Assembly (NCBI GenBank): GCA_029907345.1
Contig: JARYMB010000018.1
Span: forward strand, 1-32,510
Length of the DNA: 32,510 nt
Direction of reading: 5' to 3'
Origin: Methanolinea sp.
GTDB taxonomy: Archaea > Halobacteriota > Methanomicrobia > Methanomicrobiales > Methanospirillaceae
In this document: positions 8,809 through 16,979 of the stretch, piece by piece
Layout: each line of letters starts with the position of its first letter
Numbering within the stretch: position 1 is the first letter of the stretch
Translations under genes and position numbers: made by a program
Notes under the pieces: generated by a model
The model's database searches: none
Seen by the model: the letters and a program-made list of their open reading frames with translations, nothing else
What the model was told of the DNA's origin: nothing

Positions 8809-9747
8809 TCATCCCACCCCATAACTTCTCCGGATTGCACCTGATATGCGGACCAGGTTCTCCAGGACATCCGGGGCGAGCGGGTCGACCAGGAACACGG
8901 TCCCGTTTATCTCGCGTGCAATGACCTCGCTCTCCCTCGTGCTGAACTGGGGCTCGGCAAAGACCACGGATATTCCCTCTTCCCGCGCGAGGCTGACCAG
9001 GCGGGAGAGCCCTGCAGGACCGGGTTCGTGGCCCCCTTCCCCGACTGCCACCTGATTGAGCGAAAAGTCGCGGGCGAAGTAACCGAAGGCGGGATGGAAG
9101 ACGAGGAACGACCTGCCTTCAAGGCCCGATACGTTTCTCCGGATGGCACCGGTGCAGGCATCGATCTTTTTGAGATACGAGTCTTTCCTCGCGGTGTAAT
9201 CGTCTGCGTGGGCGGGATCGACCCGGGAAAGTCCCCGTGCGACATTCTCTGCCATGATGCGGAGGTTTTGGGGCGAGAGCCAGATGTGGGGGTCGGCGCC
9301 TGTACGGCTTTTTGCGGTCCCGTCGCCATCATCCGCATCGCCATAAAGCAGGGAAATGCCCTCGGACATATCGATGATGGTGATCCCCGGTTTTTGGTCT
9401 GCAATACGCCGGACGAGTGTATCCTCAAAGGGCATAAGATCGGGGCCGAGCCTGACGTATGCGTCCGCCTGGCCCACCCGTGCGATCTGGGACGCGGTCG
9501 GCTCGTAGGTATGCGGCTCGACTCCGGGGGGAACGATCACGACGACTTCCCAGTCCCCGCCGGCAACCTCCCTGACGACTTCTGCCTGGGGCAGCACCGT
9601 CACCACCGCCGTCCTCCCGTGGGGCGTACCCCGGCCTCCCGTCCCTTCCGAGAGGCACCCGGAGATCGCAATAAAGACGATGAGTATGACAGGCACCGCA
9701 CGCCAGAGCGGTGCACGCAAATGGTGCAGTCGTCCATGCCGTGTCAT
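8809..9747 (-). CDS. Metal ABC transporter substrate-binding lipoprotein (ZnuA family)
   Basis: A 312-residue cluster A-I binding protein. A basic N-terminus and hydrophobic stretch (VPVILIVFIAISGC) lead to a lipobox Cys at position 31, so it is membrane-anchored outside the cell. The expected metal-ligand histidines are present: H79 (EPHTYEP), H154 (DPHIW) and H218 (FHPAFGYF), with an acidic residue near the C-terminus (VDPLAPD). Instead of the His-rich loop of many ZnuA proteins there is an Asp-rich loop at 137-143, so zinc versus manganese is open. GAGGT lies 7 bases before ATG 9747. It follows the regulator gene by 9 bases. Confidence 0.9.
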   Translation of the reverse strand: MTRHGRLHHLRAPLWRAVPVILIVFIAISGCLSEGTGGRGTPHGRTAVVTVLPQAEVVREVAGGDWEVVVIVPPGVEPHTYEPTASQIARVGQADAYVRLGPDLMPFEDTLVRRIADQKPGITIIDMSEGISLLYGDADDGDGTAKSRTGADPHIWLSPQNLRIMAENVARGLSRVDPAHADDYTARKDSYLKKIDACTGAIRRNVSGLEGRSFLVFHPAFGYFARDFSLNQVAVGEGGHEPGPAGLSRLVSLAREEGISVVFAEPQFSTRESEVIAREINGTVFLVDPLAPDVLENLVRISGAIRRSYGVG

Positions 9748-9756
9748 TTTGGTACC

Positions 9757-10206
9757 TCAAAAATTCTCTCCTTCCCTGTCCGCCCCGCAGAGCGCATCGT
9801 GGCAGATGGCACCGCAGATACCCCGCGTGGGGTGACCGAGCGATGCGCAGATCCTGCGGACCGCTCCGGCAGAGACATACGCCTCGAACCTCTCTGCCTC
9901 CCGGCACGCCTCTTCCCCTGCAAGCCCGTAATGGGAGAGGACGAGCCCGAGAACCCGGTGCCTCCAGACGAGGAAGTCGGCACAGGCAACGCCTTTTTCC
10001 GTGAGGGTGACCCTGCCGTAGGGCTGGTGGAACACGAGGCCGGCTGCCGCAAGTTCCCGGACGGTCCGGGTCACCGTTGACGGGTCGACCGAGAACCGTT
10101 CTGCAATCTCACCCGTCCTTGCCGCGTTTCCCCTCTCGCGGAGGAACTTGAGGTATGCCACCTTCCGGGGGGAGAGCCCGTCGTCGCCGGCTGATTCCAT
10201 CTGCAT
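9757..10206 (-). CDS. DtxR/MntR-family metal-dependent repressor
   Basis: A 149-residue regulator with an N-terminal winged helix (TGEIAERFSVDPSTVTRTVREL, residues 31-52) and the DtxR dimerisation/metal region (WRHRVLGLVLSHYG). By comparison with MntR, H83, E105 and E108 align with metal ligands. The following His of the family's E-x2-E-H motif is replaced by Ala (ERFEAYVS). The C-terminal Cys-containing segment (RGICGAICHDALC) may supply other ligands. It leads the metal-uptake operon with 9 bases to the next gene, so it probably controls its own expression. Start ATG 10206 has no clear Shine-Dalgarno; ATG 10200 is possible. Confidence 0.85.
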   Translation of the reverse strand: MQMESAGDDGLSPRKVAYLKFLRERGNAARTGEIAERFSVDPSTVTRTVRELAAAGLVFHQPYGRVTLTEKGVACADFLVWRHRVLGLVLSHYGLAGEEACREAERFEAYVSAGAVRRICASLGHPTRGICGAICHDALCGADREGENF

Positions 10207-10258
10207 TCATGTTGGAGGGAGAAGAGAAAAAGTTGAGCATGTACCAAAATCGATTGGA

Positions 10259-12388
10259 TCACTCCGATGGAAAGGAGGGTATCGTGGCCGTGACGTTTCC
10301 CGGGAGGGAAGACAACCGGACTTGTCCTCCGGAGGACCCGGGGGATGAAACGACCAGGATGGGAGCGACTTCGATGACCACCGTCTCTCCCTCGGCGGGG
10401 TATTGGCTGATCGGGACGGTTTCCGGCAGGTATCCCTGTGCCCTGACTGTGACTGCCCGGCAGGGAGTCCCCGTCAGGTAAACGAGGATATCGAGGGTCC
10501 CGTTCCTGATCTCTCCCCTGTAACTCCCGTCAATGAAGACGGATGCTCCTTCGACCGGGCACCTGACCTGGAGAAAACCCGTGCTCCCGCCGATGAGAGG
10601 AGGGTGGTCATCGTCGGCAGCGGGTACCACTTCGCCGCCGTCACCTTGAGGGTATGTCCCGTTTCCCCCCGTGATTCCCTCCCGCACGACTACCAGGCAG
10701 GGTGATGCTGACAGGTTGCAGCCGCCCCGGCCACAGACTTCGAGTTTGACCGTGTAGTTCCCCGGGTCATAAAAGACATGGACGGGGGAGGGCCCGGTCG
10801 AAGAGGTGCCGTCCCCAAAGTCCCACGACCTGTTTGCAACGTCCCCGTCCGAGACGTCCTGGAACTGAACGGCAAGCGGTGCCACGCCACCGGTGCTGTT
10901 GGCAAGAATGGCCGCAACAGGGGGAGAGGGGGAGACCGGTGAGAACACACCCCAGACCGTGTGGTTCCGGGAAACGCCCTCGAGCCTTGCACGGGGGTGC
11001 GGCCCGATGGATCTTCCGTCGACCAGGACATCGACGAGCGAGTACCCGGTCTCCGGGACAAAGAGGAATTCCACGGTCCCTCCTCCCGGAACCCCGATTG
11101 ATCCCTGCGGGGAGACTGCCCCGCCAGGGCTGCAACCTGCCTCGATTACGAACCGGGCAGCAGGCTGGAGCGAAAAGACCGGCAGGTACAGTGTCTGTGA
11201 CCCCCTTGTCGTGATCTCTCCTTCCCAGGGGACATAGCCTTCCCTGGAGATGGTGATCCGGTGAGTGCCTGGGGCGAGGGACACGCAGACCGGGGTGACC
11301 CCTCTCCCGGTCCCGTCTATCGTCACGAGAGCGGATGCCGGATCAGACTCGAGGCAGAGGTAACAGAGGTCTGGAGCCGGAGTGGGCGTTGTCATCGGCG
11401 TTGGCGTGGGACTCGGTGGAGGGGTCAACGTCGGTGTGGGACTCGGTGGAGGGGTCAACGTCGGTGTGGGACTCGGTGGAGGAGTCGGTGTTGGCGTGGG
11501 ACTCGGTGGAGGAGTCGGTGTTGGCGTGGGACTCGGTGGAGGGGTCGGCGTTGGCGTGGGACTCGGTGGAGGGGTCGGTGTTGGTGTGGGACTCGGTGGA
11601 GGGGTCAACGTCGGTGTGGGACTCGGTGGAGGAGTCAACGTCGGTGTGGGACTCGGTGGAGGGGTCGGTGTTGGTGTGGGACTCGGTGGAGGAGTCGGCG
11701 TTGGCGTGGGACTCGGTGGAGGGGTCGGTGTCGGGACCACTGAATTGACAGGGCCTGGCCCACCGTCATCGTGGTGCACGAGTTCTCCCGGATGGTCCTG
11801 CGGGGGGGCACTGGTATCCGGGAAGGAGGGTATGGACCCGCCCGTATCCGTCATATTCACGTTTCCGGAAACCGGGGTGGGAGAGAGAACGACAAGTTTG
11901 CCGTTCGTGCCGGGTACCGTGAAGGGCGTCCCACCATCGTCCTTCATCCCGGGCACGGTCACCTTTATCTGAGTTGTTCCGGGTGCCTCCCCGCGGATCC
12001 CGAGCGTGGCAAGGACGACGTTCCGGTCACCCGGCCGGACGATATTGTTCGTATCTGCACCCTTGACCGTCACGAAACCTGCAGGTACCTTGCTCCGGCT
12101 GTTGAGCCGGGCAAAGGCAGGAAACTTCACCGAGGTGATGGTTCCGATGTGCGGATCCCCGATCCCGACCGTGACTTCGAACTCGGAGAGTCCCGCGGGA
12201 ACCTCGTCCAGGACGATGACGCATTCCCCTGACTCCCCGGGTGCAGGGATCGTGCAGTCCCTTGCATAGACCGTTGCCGCCCCCGCAGGCAGGCAGATCA
12301 CCAGCAGAACGGCGAACAGGAGACAAATTTCCCATTGTTGTACAGGACGTCCTCGTAAAAGACGTCCTCCCCTCCATGCCACGAGCAT
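10259..12388 (-). CDS. Secreted PEGA/PKD repeat protein with Thr-Pro-rich stalk
   Basis: A large exported protein of about 709 residues. In order: signal peptide ([16 protein letters not shown]); a cohesin-like beta domain (about residues 45-170); a low-complexity stalk of 11 PPPSP units (about 220-340); a PEGA domain ([12 protein letters not shown]); a bacterial InlB-like repeat ([24 protein letters not shown]); a PKD domain ([19 protein letters not shown]); and a second PEGA-like domain ([12 protein letters not shown]). Such modules mediate cell-surface adhesion in methanogens. No C-terminal membrane anchor or sorting motif is visible, so attachment is unclear. ATG 12388 was chosen over TTG 12394. 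It reads the same way as the metal operon, 52 bases upstream of it. Confidence 0.85.
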   Translation of the reverse strand: MLVAWRGGRLLRGRPVQQWEICLLFAVLLVICLPAGAATVYARDCTIPAPGESGECVIVLDEVPAGLSEFEVTVGIGDPHIGTITSVKFPAFARLNSRSKVPAGFVTVKGADTNNIVRPGDRNVVLATLGIRGEAPGTTQIKVTVPGMKDDGGTPFTVPGTNGKLVVLSPTPVSGNVNMTDTGGSIPSFPDTSAPPQDHPGELVHHDDGGPGPVNSVVPTPTPPPSPTPTPTPPPSPTPTPTPPPSPTPTLTPPPSPTPTLTPPPSPTPTPTPPPSPTPTPTPPPSPTPTPTPPPSPTPTPTPPPSPTPTLTPPPSPTPTLTPPPSPTPTPMTTPTPAPDLCYLCLESDPASALVTIDGTGRGVTPVCVSLAPGTHRITISREGYVPWEGEITTRGSQTLYLPVFSLQPAARFVIEAGCSPGGAVSPQGSIGVPGGGTVEFLFVPETGYSLVDVLVDGRSIGPHPRARLEGVSRNHTVWGVFSPVSPSPPVAAILANSTGGVAPLAVQFQDVSDGDVANRSWDFGDGTSSTGPSPVHVFYDPGNYTVKLEVCGRGGCNLSASPCLVVVREGITGGNGTYPQGDGGEVVPAADDDHPPLIGGSTGFLQVRCPVEGASVFIDGSYRGEIRNGTLDILVYLTGTPCRAVTVRAQGYLPETVPISQYPAEGETVVIEVAPILVVSSPGSSGGQVRLSSLPGNVTATIPSFPSE
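11391..11735. repeat. In-frame 30-bp tandem repeat, 11 copies
   Basis: The unit ACTCGGTGGAGGGGTC plus a variable 14-base part recurs 11 times with no indels and few substitutions. The variable half is either AACGTCGGTGTGGG-like or GGTGTTGGCGTGGG-like. On the coding (minus) strand each unit specifies ten residues of the form T-P-T-x-T-P-P-P-S-P with x = Pro or Leu. Neighbouring units share variants in blocks, suggesting recent duplication by slippage or unequal exchange. Confidence 0.9.
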
Positions 12389-12419
12389 TGCCAATCCCCC
12401 ATCCCCTGTCCTCCCGGCT

Positions 12420-12435
12420 CCCCCGCCATCGGGGG
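12420..12435 (-). other. Hairpin upstream of the PEGA/PKD gene
   Basis: CCCCCG-CCAT-CGGGGG forms a perfect 6-bp stem with a 4-base loop, 32 bases before the ATG. It lies between an AT-rich possible promoter (TATTTATATT near 12490) and the start, so it would sit in the 5' leader. No U-run follows on either strand, so it is not an intrinsic terminator. Confidence 0.4.
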
Positions 12436-12533
12436 AGACTCCCCTCCGGGCCGGCAGGATAATGGTATATTTTCCGATAATCTCTCCAGGTATTTATATT
12501 GTACCCCCAAAAGGGCGAATTTACCCTGTCGGA

Positions 12534-13532
12534 TTACCACCACTGGCGGGAGATGTGGCCCCTTGCCGCCGGAGTGGCCTCCCTTCCCTTGGGAGTTCGC
12601 TTGATGAGACCTGCCTGGATGAGGTACGGCTCGTGAACGTCCTCGATCGTGCGACTGTCCTCGCCGACGGCGATGGCAATCGTTTTCAGGCCCACCGGCC
12701 CGCCACCGAACTGGTTGACGATGGTGTGCAGGATACGCCGGTCCACCTCGTCGAGACCGAGCCCGTCGACACCAAGGAGCGTGAGGGCCTGGTCCGCAAT
12801 CTCGCGGGTGACCGTCCCGTCACCCCGGACGAGGGCGTAATCGCCGACCCTCCGCAGGAGCCTGTTCGCGATCCGGGGGGTGCCGCGGCTCCTCTTTGCT
12901 ATCTCGAGCGCCCCGTCAGGCAGGATGGGTATCTTCATGATCCCTGCGCTCCTCGTGATGATCTGTGCCAGTTCCCCGGCACTGTAGAGGTTTAACCTGA
13001 CCACGAGGCCGAACCTGTCCCGGAACGGGGAGCCGAGAAGCCCTACCCTCGTGGTCGCCCCCACGAGAGTGAATGGCTCGAGCGCGATCCTGATGGACCT
13101 CGCACTGGGTCCCTCGCCGATCATCACGTCGATGCAGAAATCCTCCATGGCCGGGTAGAGGATCTCCTCGATGACCGTGTGGAGCCTGTGTATCTCGTCG
13201 ATGAAGAGAACGTCCCCCTTCTTGAGGAGCGTGAGGATGGCCGCAAGGTCGCCGGGTTTTTCGAGGACCGGTCCGCTCGTGCAGTGGAGGTTCGATCCCA
13301 TCTCGCGGGCGATGATATGCGCAAGAGTCGTCTTGCCGAGCCCCGGCGGCCCTGAAAAGAGCGTGTGGTCAAGGGGTTCCCCCCTCGCCTTCGCGGCATC
13401 GATCGCTATCCTGAGGGTCTCCTTGAGGAGATCCTGCCCCACGAACTCGGAGAAGCGTTCGGGCCGGATGACCGACTCGTCGACCTCGTCCTCCCCTTCC
13501 TGCGGGGGAATGCTGGGTTCACGCCGGGCCAT
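12534..13532 (-). CDS. ruvB: Holliday junction branch-migration ATPase RuvB
   Basis: A 332-residue AAA+ protein matching bacterial RuvB. It starts with [11 protein letters not shown]. Walker A is GPPGLGKTT (61-69), Walker B with DEIH (112-115), then the RuvB hairpin region ([20 protein letters not shown]), the sensor/arginine motif in FRDRFG, and the C-terminal winged helix ([18 protein letters not shown]-like; [25 protein letters not shown]). It drives branch migration with RuvA. GGTGAT lies 3 bases before ATG 13532. It follows ruvA by 4 bases. Most archaea lack RuvABC, so bacterial ancestry is likely. Confidence 0.95.
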   Translation of the reverse strand: MARREPSIPPQEGEDEVDESVIRPERFSEFVGQDLLKETLRIAIDAAKARGEPLDHTLFSGPPGLGKTTLAHIIAREMGSNLHCTSGPVLEKPGDLAAILTLLKKGDVLFIDEIHRLHTVIEEILYPAMEDFCIDVMIGEGPSARSIRIALEPFTLVGATTRVGLLGSPFRDRFGLVVRLNLYSAGELAQIITRSAGIMKIPILPDGALEIAKRSRGTPRIANRLLRRVGDYALVRGDGTVTREIADQALTLLGVDGLGLDEVDRRILHTIVNQFGGGPVGLKTIAIAVGEDSRTIEDVHEPYLIQAGLIKRTPKGREATPAARGHISRQWW

Positions 13533-13536
13533 TGCA

Positions 13537-14136
13537 TCACCGTTCCCGCAGGATCCGGAGTGCTGCCCGCACGATGTCCTGCACGGCCGGTTCGGCCATG
13601 CCCGTCATCGCACGGCCCACCGCGTCCCTTGTCTCGCGGGACGAGAACCCGAGCGCGAGGAGCGCGCTCTCCGCGTCCCTCCGGACAGGGTCGTCGGACG
13701 CGGCGTGCCCGCTGCCTGCGAGCAGGTCCGCCCTCTTCCTCATGGTATCGCGCAGTTCGAGGATGAGCCTCCCGGCATTCTTCCTTCCCACTCCTGTGAG
13801 GCGTGTGAGTGCCTTCTCGTCGCCCCCGATGACAGCTGCGGCAAGTTCCGAGACAGTCATCTGCGAGAGAATGGAACATGCAAGCGCGGGCCCGACGCGG
13901 GTAACGGAAATCAGCATCCGGAACATCTCGAGCTCTGCAGGGGCAGGGAACCCGTAGAGTGCGATTCCATCCTCCCTGGCAACGAGGTGGGTATGCAGGA
14001 CGACTTCCCCCTTCTCCCCCGCAACCTGCCTTGCATGCGGCCCGGGCATGAACACCTGGTACCCGACTCCCCCTGCCTCGAGGATGACATACCCGTCCCC
14101 GCATCCCACTATGCTGCCCCGGAGCCTCGCGATCAT
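13537..14136 (-). CDS. ruvA: Holliday junction-binding protein RuvA
   Basis: A 199-residue protein with the three RuvA domains. The OB fold starts [11 protein letters not shown] and includes [10 protein letters not shown]. Tandem helix-hairpin-helix motifs follow ([16 protein letters not shown] and [21 protein letters not shown]). A mobile C-terminal domain III ([14 protein letters not shown]) contacts RuvB. It forms the tetramer that holds the junction. ATG 14136 follows the ruvC stop by one base; the longer open frame upstream overlaps ruvC and is rejected. Confidence 0.94.
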   Translation of the reverse strand: MIARLRGSIVGCGDGYVILEAGGVGYQVFMPGPHARQVAGEKGEVVLHTHLVAREDGIALYGFPAPAELEMFRMLISVTRVGPALACSILSQMTVSELAAAVIGGDEKALTRLTGVGRKNAGRLILELRDTMRKRADLLAGSGHAASDDPVRRDAESALLALGFSSRETRDAVGRAMTGMAEPAVQDIVRAALRILRER

Positions 14137-14137
14137 G

Positions 14138-14617
14138 TCAGGGGAACCTCGCGGTGTGGATGTGGCAGAGGGCAACGGAAAGCCCGTCGGCAACGTCGTC
14201 CGGCCGGGGGATCTCCGGGAGCCCGAGCAGCCGCGTAATCATCTCCTGCATCTGCCTCTTGTCCGCCCTTCCCGAGCCCGTTATCGCCTGCTTGACCTGG
14301 TTCGGGGTGTACTCGGCGACCGGGATACCGTGTTTTTGTGCTGCCAGCATGATAACCCCCCTCACTTCCGCGACGCCGAGCGCCGACGTGACGTTGCGCG
14401 AGAAAAAAAGGGTCTCCATGGCCATGCAGGTGGGAGAAAACTCCCCCAGGAGACGGCACACGCTGTCGTAGATGAGTTCGAGCCTCTCCGGTGTTCCCCC
14501 CGGGCACGGGGCAGTCCTGATGCACGAATACGCCATGGGCGTGATGAGTCTTTCGCTGGCCGAAAGGACACCATATCCGATGGTGGCAAGGCCCGGGTCG
14601 ATTCCAATCACGATCAT
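14138..14617 (-). CDS. ruvC: Holliday junction resolvase RuvC
   Basis: A 159-residue RNase H-fold nuclease. The acidic catalytic set is visible: D7 (GIDPG), E68 (METLFFSRN), and two aspartates in RPDDVADGLSVAL (D141 and D144), matching the bacterial D-E-D-D arrangement. TPNQVKQAITGSGRADK is the conserved junction-binding region. It is the first gene of the ruvC-ruvA-ruvB operon, the common bacterial order. No clear Shine-Dalgarno precedes ATG 14617. The 180-base gap to the divergent gene at 14798 presumably holds both promoters; I see no strong TATA box there. Confidence 0.93.
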   Translation of the reverse strand: MIVIGIDPGLATIGYGVLSASERLITPMAYSCIRTAPCPGGTPERLELIYDSVCRLLGEFSPTCMAMETLFFSRNVTSALGVAEVRGVIMLAAQKHGIPVAEYTPNQVKQAITGSGRADKRQMQEMITRLLGLPEIPRPDDVADGLSVALCHIHTARFP

Positions 14618-14797
14618 GCAGGTCGAAAAGGACAGTTATCCTGGTTTTTCAATCATTCTATCGGGTAATTGCCCACAAATACCTTTCTATCGCGGTGTGA
14701 AAGAGGGCGCCTCTCCATTCCTGCCTTTCCGGGAGCGGGAACAGGACAAAACAGTTTTACCATACCAGCGTCTATCTATCATCGGCTGTGATTCGCC

Positions 14798-15214
14798 ATG
14801 GGATCAAACGAAGACATCATGCATGATTTTGTCAAAAAAGAGCTCAAGCGGCTTTACCCGAGCGTTGACGGCTGGCAGATCAAGGCTGCACCCCGGACAG
14901 GGGCGGGTGCAGGTTTCACCATATCCCGGAGGATCCTGGGCCGCCTCGAGGGTGCACACGTGCTCGTGAACTTCGACAGGAAGGTGACCGATAACGCAAT
15001 AAAAGCCATCCAGGAACTTGCTGCCCGGTCTCCCATCGCCGGGGTCAAAAACCCCCGGCTCATCATCATGGCCCCGCAGGGAGCCGAGACTGCAGGCCTT
15101 CCCCCGGGCATCGAGGTGCTTTCCATGCAGAGTTTCGGGTACGAGGGCAAAGAACTCGTCTGGCTCAAGCGCCGTGCCCAGGCGAGCGAAAAAGTCCCCC
15201 CGAAGGCTTCCTAG
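14798..15214 (+). CDS. Conserved-looking hypothetical protein, 138 aa
   Basis: I do not recognise a named family. The protein is soluble, with an alpha-beta pattern: a helix (HDFVKKELKRLYP), strands (WQIKAAP, GAGFTIS), a strand then helix (HVLVNFDRKVTDNAIKAIQELAA without charged break), and a final strand-turn-strand (RLIIMAPQG, GIEVLSMQSF). The last part resembles the core of Mrr/PD-(D/E)XK nucleases, but the expected E-x-K catalytic pair is replaced around NFDRK, so a degenerate nuclease fold is only a guess. It is divergent from ruvC and its last 4 bases overlap the convergent Mut7-C gene. Confidence 0.7.
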   Translation: MGSNEDIMHDFVKKELKRLYPSVDGWQIKAAPRTGAGAGFTISRRILGRLEGAHVLVNFDRKVTDNAIKAIQELAARSPIAGVKNPRLIIMAPQGAETAGLPPGIEVLSMQSFGYEGKELVWLKRRAQASEKVPPKAS

Positions 15215-15729
15215 TCCAATCCTGGAGAACCCTGCAGGAAAAATTCCTGTATTCTTTTTTCCAGGTCCCTGCTGTGCGAGCCGTGCCAGTAGAGCTTGCG
15301 GCACCGCGCACACCAGTAAAACGTCCTGTTGGGATCCCTGCCGGGCGCATAGTCCGCACGCAGGATCTCGGCAGGGCGTGCGGGCCGCAGCAGCGTGTTG
15401 CAGAGGGAGCAGCGGGTGAACCTGGCTTCCGGGACGATCAGGCCCGCCCGGGCAAGGACCCTGACCTGGTCCATGACGTTCTTCTCCTCGATCAGAACCG
15501 CATCGTCACCTCCCCGCCGGGCAAGGTCCCGGTCCATGGTGAGGAGGATCCGACCCTCCGCCCGGGCACGGGAGAGGAGGAGGGTGTCCTCCCGGCTGTT
15601 GCCCCCGGCCATTTCTGACGCACTCACGGTATCGTAGCCCATGAACCGCAGGTACCGGCACAGCGTCCCGAGCATCCGGTCCGCCAAAAAACGGGTCTGT
15701 GCCAGGGCTTCACCCTCTTGCCCGGACAT
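15211..15729 (-). CDS. Mut7-C RNase domain protein (DUF82)
   Basis: A 172-residue protein with an N-terminal PIN-like Mut7-C domain (FLADRMLGTLCRYLRFMGYDT, then ILLTMDRDLARR) carrying acidic residues at the presumed active site. A C-terminal four-Cys zinc ribbon follows (CSLCNTLL, then WCARCRKLYWHGSH). The family is thought to act on RNA; no substrate can be inferred. I chose ATG 15729 because GGTGA sits 12 bases upstream; GTG 15744 is the alternative. The start overlaps the end of the amrS gene by 20 bases, so the two are cotranscribed. Confidence 0.85.
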   Translation of the reverse strand: MSGQEGEALAQTRFLADRMLGTLCRYLRFMGYDTVSASEMAGGNSREDTLLLSRARAEGRILLTMDRDLARRGGDDAVLIEEKNVMDQVRVLARAGLIVPEARFTRCSLCNTLLRPARPAEILRADYAPGRDPNRTFYWCARCRKLYWHGSHSRDLEKRIQEFFLQGSPGLD

Positions 15730-16735
15730 AGGGTATCCGCTCACCGCACCGGGAGCATGCCTCCCCGGAGAGTTCCCGGAAGATCACGGAATATCCATAC
15801 CTCTCGATACAGAGAGCCCCGCAGGACGGGCAGTACGTGCTCTCCCAGGGGTGGGGCGAGACGTTTCCCAGGTACGGGAACCGGAGACCCTCCTCCCGGG
15901 CCTGCCGGTAGATGCGCTCGAGGACGGCAACCGGCGTCGCCCCTCTGTCCCGCATCCGGTGATCGGGATGGAACCGGGTGAAGTGGACGGGCGTATCCTC
16001 ACCGAGGTTATCACGTATCCACCGGATGAGGGCTCCCGTCTCCTGCGGGCTGTCGTTCTGGCCGGGGATCACGAGTGTCACCACCTCGACGTGCATCCCG
16101 AGTTCCCGCGCAAGGACGGCCGAGTCAAGGACCGGCTGGAGGTGAGCGCCGCAGACCTTCCTGTAAAACTCCTCCGAGAACGCCTTGATATCGACGCGGT
16201 AGGCCTGGAGCATGGGGGAGAGTTCCCGGAGTGCCTCTTTTGTAATGTACCCGTTCGTCACGTACACGGTCGAGAGCCCCTCCTTCCGGGCCAGGTTCCC
16301 CATGTCGAGGGTGTACTCGTGCCAGATCGTGGGTTCGTTGTAGGTCCATGAGATGCTCGCGCAGCCTGCCTGCCGTGCCCGCCGGACCCCCTCTTCGGGT
16401 GACAGGTCGCGGAGTCCCGGCATCTCCGTGTCCGCCATGGAGATGTGCCAGTTCTGGCAATGCGCACAATGGAAGTTGCACCCGACGCTTCCAAGGGAAT
16501 AGGAGAGTGTCCCCGGCAGGAAATGGTACAGCGGTTTCTTCTCGATGGGGTCCACCGCTTCTGCACTCACCCGGCCGTACGTGAGGGCATAGAGCTCCCC
16601 CTCCCGGTTCTCCCTCACCCTGCATATGCCCGTCTTCCCGGGCTTGATCAGGCACCCGTGGGGACAGAGCGAGCACCTGACCGCGCCCTCCTGTCCTTCC
16701 GGTGACCACCGGAGTGCCTTATGCATCTGCCTCAT
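15710..16735 (-). CDS. amrS: AmmeMemoRadiSam system radical SAM enzyme
   Basis: A 341-residue radical SAM protein. C86-x3-C90-x2-C93 (GCNFHCAHCQN) binds the 4Fe-4S cluster, and an N-terminal Cys group (CSLCPHGCLI, then GICRV) gives a second possible metal site. Conserved stretches SWTYNEPTIWHEY, VTNGYITKEAL, VDIKAF, and FHPDHRM match AmrS. The family works with Memo and AMMECR1 homologues, neither of which lies in this window. GGAG is 8 bases before ATG 16735. The C-terminus has further zinc-type cysteines (YCPSCGALC, CSRCGERIP). Confidence 0.92.
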   Translation of the reverse strand: MRQMHKALRWSPEGQEGAVRCSLCPHGCLIKPGKTGICRVRENREGELYALTYGRVSAEAVDPIEKKPLYHFLPGTLSYSLGSVGCNFHCAHCQNWHISMADTEMPGLRDLSPEEGVRRARQAGCASISWTYNEPTIWHEYTLDMGNLARKEGLSTVYVTNGYITKEALRELSPMLQAYRVDIKAFSEEFYRKVCGAHLQPVLDSAVLARELGMHVEVVTLVIPGQNDSPQETGALIRWIRDNLGEDTPVHFTRFHPDHRMRDRGATPVAVLERIYRQAREEGLRFPYLGNVSPHPWESTYCPSCGALCIERYGYSVIFRELSGEACSRCGERIPYVRARG

Positions 16736-16783
16736 GGATCAGTCTCCCATTCTCCGGTCACTGACGATAAATGTAATGAATGC

Positions 16784-16942
16784 TCACCCGTTATTGCCGT
16801 CACCCCGCGGTTCGTCGTCTCCGTCGCACTCAACCACGAGCGACCCGCGGTACCCGCAGGCCTTGCACCGGTAGACCTGGCCGATGCAACCCCCGGCAAC
16901 CGGGTAGATCTCCCTGCTCCCGCAGACCGGACAGTGCTCCAT
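16784..16942 (-). CDS. Small zinc-ribbon protein, 52 aa
   Basis: Starts MEHCPVCGSREIYPVAGG and contains C4-x2-C7 and C22... with VYRCKACGYRGSLVVE, a classic two-knuckle zinc ribbon, followed by an acidic tail (DGDDEPRGDGNNG). ATG 16942 was chosen over upstream starts because the ribbon begins there and the intergenic AT-rich stretch at 16955-16972 provides a promoter for it. It is divergent from UMP kinase with 37 bases between starts. The function is unknown. Confidence 0.7.
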   Translation of the reverse strand: MEHCPVCGSREIYPVAGGCIGQVYRCKACGYRGSLVVECDGDDEPRGDGNNG

Positions 16943-16979
16943 TGCTTTCAACAGGTATATGTGAAATATGGAGAAATGA

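Noticed and set aside
9740-10250. A shared GTACCAAAA motif before the DtxR-like gene and the binding-protein gene as a metal operator
   Set aside because: The copy before the binding-protein gene is also its ribosome-binding region, and nine matching bases are too few to call an operator from two sites.
11382-11972. A glycine/valine-rich plus-strand ORF (VGVGLGGG repeats)
   Set aside because: It is the complement of the Thr-Pro repeat in the PEGA/PKD gene. The minus-strand frame has a signal peptide and recognisable domains; this one has neither.
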